From contig NC_061136.1 in NCBI RefSeq assembly GCF_905220365.1, forward strand, positions 7,047,702 to 7,111,701: DNA of 64,000 nucleotides, in the 5' to 3' direction. Position 1 is the first letter of the stretch, and every line of letters starts with the position of its first letter. The stretch is from Vanessa cardui. Lineage: Eukaryota; Arthropoda; Insecta; Lepidoptera; Nymphalidae. This document shows positions 59,170 through 64,000 of the stretch, in pieces. Under the pieces are notes generated by a model that made no database searches, had not been told where the DNA came from, and worked only from the letters and a program-made list of their open reading frames with translations. The translations under genes were made by a program, and so were the position numbers.

Positions 59170-60080
59170 AGATGACATATCTGATCTGTGTTAGATATCA
59201 TATACGACTATTGTAAGGCTCATTCATAAATAATTTTTAATTTTCTTAAATTGTATTGACCTATATATTGAACCTACATATTAGCAACAAAATAAATGTG
59301 TTATTATTTTACACCGTTTACATTTCCCAGGCAACATTGGGCTGGTAAATTAGTGTCACATAGTTATCATAGGTTTAGAGTTTATTCAAACATGGTAATA
59401 TGATGAACTTCTATGGATTTACACTTAGCAAATTTTAATTTGCTGAAAACAAATAAACGGAAATAAATTTAATATAAAGCAGGGTTCCTCACGAAGACAT
59501 CAGATAAAAATCTGATTAGACATCAGAATAACAATTGAGTGATTGTCTTTGTCTTTCTTTAAGATGGACATTTTCTAATCATTTCATAATATTACTACTA
59601 GTCACGATTTGTTAAGCTTTATAGTGTTACTTGTATAATAATTAGTTTATAAATCAAGTAATAATAATAAATGAGAGTAATAATGTCACTAGGATTTTCT
59701 GAAACGTCACATAGGTATCTTCTATCTGAACTGTGGGGTGTGACAACTTTGCTGCTTGCCCATTCGAGTCACGCGTTCAGACACCTAAATGTTCCGTGGT
59801 GTCTGATCTAGATTAAGCAATGGACGAGCATTTTAAACAACACTTTTCGGTATCCACACTTTCCTTAAAAACCCGTCTGAGTTTGTATATATCGGGGAAT
59901 TTTTTGTAATTCCATTGCCAAATCACTAAGGTTTTCAATTTTCAAATAATATATAAAATAACAAGATATGGATACCGATTCAAAAATGTGATGGTCAATT
60001 ATAACACATAAGGTTCCACATTTTAGTATTGAGCCGAGATAGAACAGGTAGATAGAATATAAGAATCTTAACTGAAACCC
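59170..60080. other. Gene-free stretch
   Basis: A+T-rich with no recognised gene or repeat. The minus frame 59865-60264 overlaps the neighbouring SINE. Confidence 0.45.
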
Positions 60081-60084
60081 GTTC

Positions 60085-60325
60085 AAGCACAACCGGCCTC
60101 CTCTTCTTTAGAGGAGATGCCAGGAATTTATTTAAAAAATTTCCTGTAATGCTTGTTAGTAAATACATATGTGGCAGGATTTTATTCAACACATGCGAGT
60201 TTTTCACGACGTTTTTCTTCATCGTCGAGTAGGGGACGAGATGAATACAATATGAGACAATCACAAATTAAGTAATCTTAAGATAGACTTCAGTAGTTTT
60301 AATTACTGAGCCATCTTGGCTCAAA
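60085..60325 (-). mobile_element. Metulj-like SINE, diverged
   Basis: CCGGCCTCCTCTTCTTTAGA, ACATATGTGGCAGGATTTTA, GACGTTTTTCTTCATCGTCG and TACTGAGCCATCTTGGCTC follow the reversed family order. Confidence 0.7.
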
Positions 60326-60398
60326 TATATATAATCTCGTCTTACCCATATCGCCCGATATATATAGACCCTTCTTGGGGGGCCTTTTTATTATGATA

Positions 60399-60491
60399 TT
60401 TTTCATAGATTCTTATCTATGAAAAACGGATGTAGGTATTTTTCTTAAAATTGACTTGAAACTTATTTTTCTTAAAATACCTACATCCGTT
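60399..60491. repeat. Two overlapping perfect hairpins
   Basis: Hairpin 1: TTTTTCATAGA (60399-60409) with its complement (60416-60426). Hairpin 2: AACGGATGTAGGTATTTT (60425-60442) with its complement (60474-60491). ATTTTTCTTAAAAT also occurs twice as a direct repeat within hairpin 2. Confidence 0.88.
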
Positions 60492-60499
60492 CTATCAAA

Positions 60500-61455
60500 A
60501 AAAAAGGTTGACATCACAAATTAACTTTCAAAAGATTATATAAATTTCTCATCGTTATTTTTTCATGTACAAAAATAATTACCCTCCACTTCTAATTTAC
60601 ACAAGCCCTTTAAATCTGGCTTTGCTAATAATTAAGTATTAAAAATATATATCCTAGTATAAAATTTGCTACAAAAATCTCATTTGTCGTGGGTCGGGTT
60701 AGGGCGTGCGAATTGGTTTACAGTAGCATGCGAGTCACGTTTGACAACCTGTTTTCCGGGCTTGTGTAAATTGGCACGATCATTAGCAAAAATAATTAGC
60801 GTACAAATACAACGAGAAATAATAATATATTATATATTTAAATGTAAAAATATTTAAATCAACTTTTAGAATAAGCATCTAAATAAATTTAATTACGTTT
60901 TATAACGAAAAGTAAATACTCGATATTCCTCTCTTAAATCAGTTTTAAAGATATATATAAATGTCTGCAAGATAATAATTGGAAAGAAAATATATTCCAT
61001 TGAATGATTTCATGTGTATCTAATTTTGAACAAAATAAAATAAATGTCCTTATATTTTGGTCCTTATTATTTAACCATTTATTAAACTTGCCAGATACAT
61101 TGAAAAGGAAAATAAGTACACAGGAAAAATAAGTTTAAAAGGTATACTTATCCCTAGAAGAGATTTCTTCCAGTATACCCGAGAAAGAAGAAACAAAGAC
61201 AGAAAATTTAAAAGGTAGACAGGCAAAATCATACAAAAGGAGAAAAAAATATTAACAAAAAAATATACTAAATAAAAAACTAAAATTACAAAAAAAATAC
61301 TTAAAATTAATTTTGCAGATGTTTATTATTTTCTTATGAAATAGAAAAAAAAAAATTAATAATATTTTATAATTCATCCCGCAGTAAGCAAATGCTGCTA
61401 TTTTCACTTAAACTATAAATAACTGATAATACGTTCTAAAAAAAATCAATCGACA
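60500..61455. other. Gene-free A-rich stretch
   Basis: The frame 60666-60857 (63 codons) shows no domain. The segment 61100-61400 is very A-rich. Confidence 0.45.
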
Positions 61456-61459
61456 ATAA

Positions 61460-61655
61460 ATCCGCCACTACCCACACAGCATTCCTTAATCACCAATACG
61501 CCAACAACCTTGGAAACTGAGATGATACATCCTTGTGACTGTAACACCGGCTCGCTTACTCTGCCACCCGGATTACAACAATACTAAGTATTGCTTTGCG
61601 GTAGAGTATGATGAACTGATACCCAGACTTGCACAATTCCCTTACCAAGATTAAG
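61460..61655 (-). repeat. A-tailed 300-bp repeat, diverged reverse copy
   Basis: CATTCCTTAATCACCAATAC, CAACAACCTTGGAAACTGAG and ACAACAATACTAAGTATTGC match the reversed family. Confidence 0.75.
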
Positions 61656-61659
61656 AGTG

Positions 61660-63620
61660 CAATTAAGAATATACATAATTCTTCTTTAACTAAACGTTCA
61701 TATATTTAGCCTTATCGTATCTTATCCATTTTGTTGCTAAAGTGAATCTCTCGTCGGACTCCGTAATTAACCTATCAGTTTGAGACAAAGGAGGCTTCCT
61801 TTATTAGCTCCACACTGTTGAAATATTCATGAATGTGTTCTGTACACTCCGACTAGTGGGATGAGGAAAATCATTCACTTAGCCGTAAAACAGGTTAATA
61901 GTTCTTTATAGATAAAAATGGGCAGTAATTAATACATTTTACATTATTTTATAATGCATTTTAAGTTTTATACAGACATCGCCATAGAAAAGAAAATTAT
62001 ACACACATTTTAGTACATTCATAATTTTAAGTATTTTTAATATATATTCCTCAAATAAAAGTTCTACTAGTACTTACAAGAAATTCGAATTCTATATAAT
62101 AATATGTATTTTTATAGTCGGTGCACTTCAAGATTATAACCATTTCAATTAAAACTTTGTGACTGCTATGGCGGCGCCATGTTTGGTTCAAATTGTCACA
62201 GATACGTTCTAAATGGGTCTCACAAGTAGGTAAAGTCTTAAGACAGGATTATTGTCACTAAAAACTTATCTAGAAAACTAGCTAGGTACCTAGTTATTTT
62301 TTTTATTAGTTTAAATATTTCGTTGTGTCAATCCTACGAATAAAAAAGTAAAACCTAAAACAAGAGTATATTTTTAAAGCAGGCAGCATTTTTAAAACGG
62401 AATAAATAGCAATACAGTATAAGTTTCACCGTATTCATATTCAACTCCGCAATAAATAAAGGAAACACTCCGAGGCACGATATAAAATGCAAGTTTATTT
62501 CTGCATCAGATACTTTGCCACTGTATGCGAGGCACGTACCATTCGGACTTGTGTCAGGTGAGGCTTCCTACGATACAGATCACCGGCACGTGCCGCATGC
62601 GCCTGAATGATAAGGTTTTACGTCCAACTCAGACGTATAGACTTATCTCACAGGGTAACTTATATTTCGTCTCTTACAAAATAGACTCCCTTAATTTAAA
62701 ATAAATCGTTTCATGATATTAAAAATGCATTTAATCGAACACTACCTTTATGTTATTTATTTTAAGTAATAATAGCATTAGATAACATTATAAATGTAAG
62801 GGATAAATATTTTATATTATATATAAGGACATAGAGGTATAAATGAAAGGATTTACGGAATAAAACCAGAAGCTACGGTGTCAATTATCACGTTTTCTAT
62901 ATATATTGGGGTTTGGAGAAATAAAATAAATCGCGAAATCGAGGGGCACAGCAAGGAAATTATAATTAAAAATGCTAAAAAACGTCGCACTTTGCATAAA
63001 ATTGATACGAGATACTATCACTAAAGTATAAGACGATCGGCGCCAATGAAATAATATATCTGCTACATAAACCATGTCAGTCGTTCAAAGCGCTTCAAGG
63101 GCCACTAATTCAATCAATTGACTGACCATAAATAAAAGGCGGACATTCGCGATATCCAACCGGCCCTATAATTGAGAAGCACGGCTTCAGCGACAAATCA
63201 ATTAAGCGAAACGAAGATAAAAAGGAAGCAATGATAAAAAAAGCAGCAACAAATACTGTGATATATTAAATTAAATGTTATTTAGTGCATTCTGTTGAAT
63301 AAAATAAGATCCTGTTAATCTTATACTGTTTTATAAAAGTATAATATTATCAGGATCTTATTTTAGAAGTGTTTTGAGGTCGGTTAATTCATAGCAGTTT
63401 CTTTAATCATAATAATAATTCAAAAGGTACAGGGTTGAATAATAAATTTCTCTTTAATTTTTTTTAAGCCGATACGAATTCGAATATATGTAATGACCAA
63501 ATTCTATACACTGCATCATATCGGATTGAATGGTTAATATTATTTGTTTACTACATTACTTGAATTTAATTATTTTAATACTAAGTTCAATATTTAATAT
63601 TACAAATCATTTTGAGAAAT
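61660..63620. other. Gene-free stretch
   Basis: Mostly A+T-rich. A less A+T-rich patch with CACGTG and GCATGCGC motifs lies at about 62560-62620. No supported gene. Confidence 0.4.
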
Positions 63621-63624
63621 TTGA

Positions 63625-63852
63625 ACTCAGTCATCAGATATTCTAACGCTAAACAGCAGTACTCGGTATTGTTGTAATTCGGTTTAAAGGGCGTCTGGGT
63701 CAGTGTAATCACAGACACAAGGTATGTACCTATCTTAGTTTTTTAGGATGGTGGCTCATTGGCGATGTAAGGAAAGGTTTCTTACAATTGGTGTTGACCA
63801 GTTACCTTTAGGTGAGAGATTGGCTCGTCCTCCTACATACATCATATAAAAA
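63625..63852 (+). repeat. A-tailed 300-bp repeat, diverged copy
   Basis: ACTCAGTCATCAGATATTCT, TATTGTTGTAATTCGGTTTA, ATTGGCGATGTAAGGAAAGG and TGGCTCGTCCTCC follow the family order. Confidence 0.78.
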
Positions 63853-64000
63853 TGAGACGTGAAGTAATAATGAAATTTATAACCGACTCCAGTAAGCAAC
63901 ATCTCCCAACGAAAACAAACAGAGATTTGAGTCGACGGGAAATACGCGGCCGCATATTATGTACATAAGGGACGTCTAATCCCAGTATTTGTCAAGGGTG

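Noticed and set aside
1..64000. CRISPR arrays, bacterial operons, rRNA genes
   Set aside because: No regularly spaced repeats, no prokaryotic gene organisation and no rRNA-like sequence were seen; the window is an insect nuclear region.

Overview
The window is A+T-rich eukaryotic DNA that looks lepidopteran (butterfly or moth). The evidence is several dispersed tRNA-derived SINEs resembling the Metulj type described in Heliconius, CR1-like and RTE-like LINE tails, one R1-clade LINE, and one intron-rich gene whose domain layout matches the unusual Robo1b receptor that I recall from the silkworm. The species cannot be named from the sequence.

Only one cellular gene is supported. It lies on the minus strand from 57582 (start codon) to 49922 (stop codon) and is built from 17 coding exons. 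It encodes a Roundabout (Robo) axon-guidance receptor of about 1000 residues: signal peptide, four Ig domains, two FN3 domains, one transmembrane helix and a cytoplasmic tail with a CC1-like PYASS motif and a CC2-like LPPPP motif. The Ig5 and FN3-1 domains of a standard Robo are missing; a 68-nt intron (52451-52518) sits where they would be. Sixteen of the exons join in phase. One junction, between the last FN3 exon and the transmembrane exon, is unresolved. A 5'-UTR intron is implied by an acceptor at 57649-57650, and a G+C-richer stretch at 57720-57880 is the best candidate for the first exon or promoter.

The other 48 kb to the right of the start of the window (1-49700), and 57.9-64 kb, hold no gene I can support. 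They hold mobile-element debris. The main element is a 5'-truncated R1-clade LINE (12123-14784) with a 14-bp target-site duplication and a poly-A tail. It is nearly open, broken by one frameshift and one in-frame TAG, and it lies inside an older copy of an A-tailed repeat of about 300 bp. At least nine further copies of that repeat lie in the window. Other elements are a 270-bp TA-flanked MITE (875-1144), a CR1-like LINE end nested in an RTE-like tail (17113-17765), many Metulj-like SINE copies, one nearly complete SINE of another tRNA-derived family (7648-7897), and several perfect hairpins of unknown origin. Two of those hairpins are in Robo introns.
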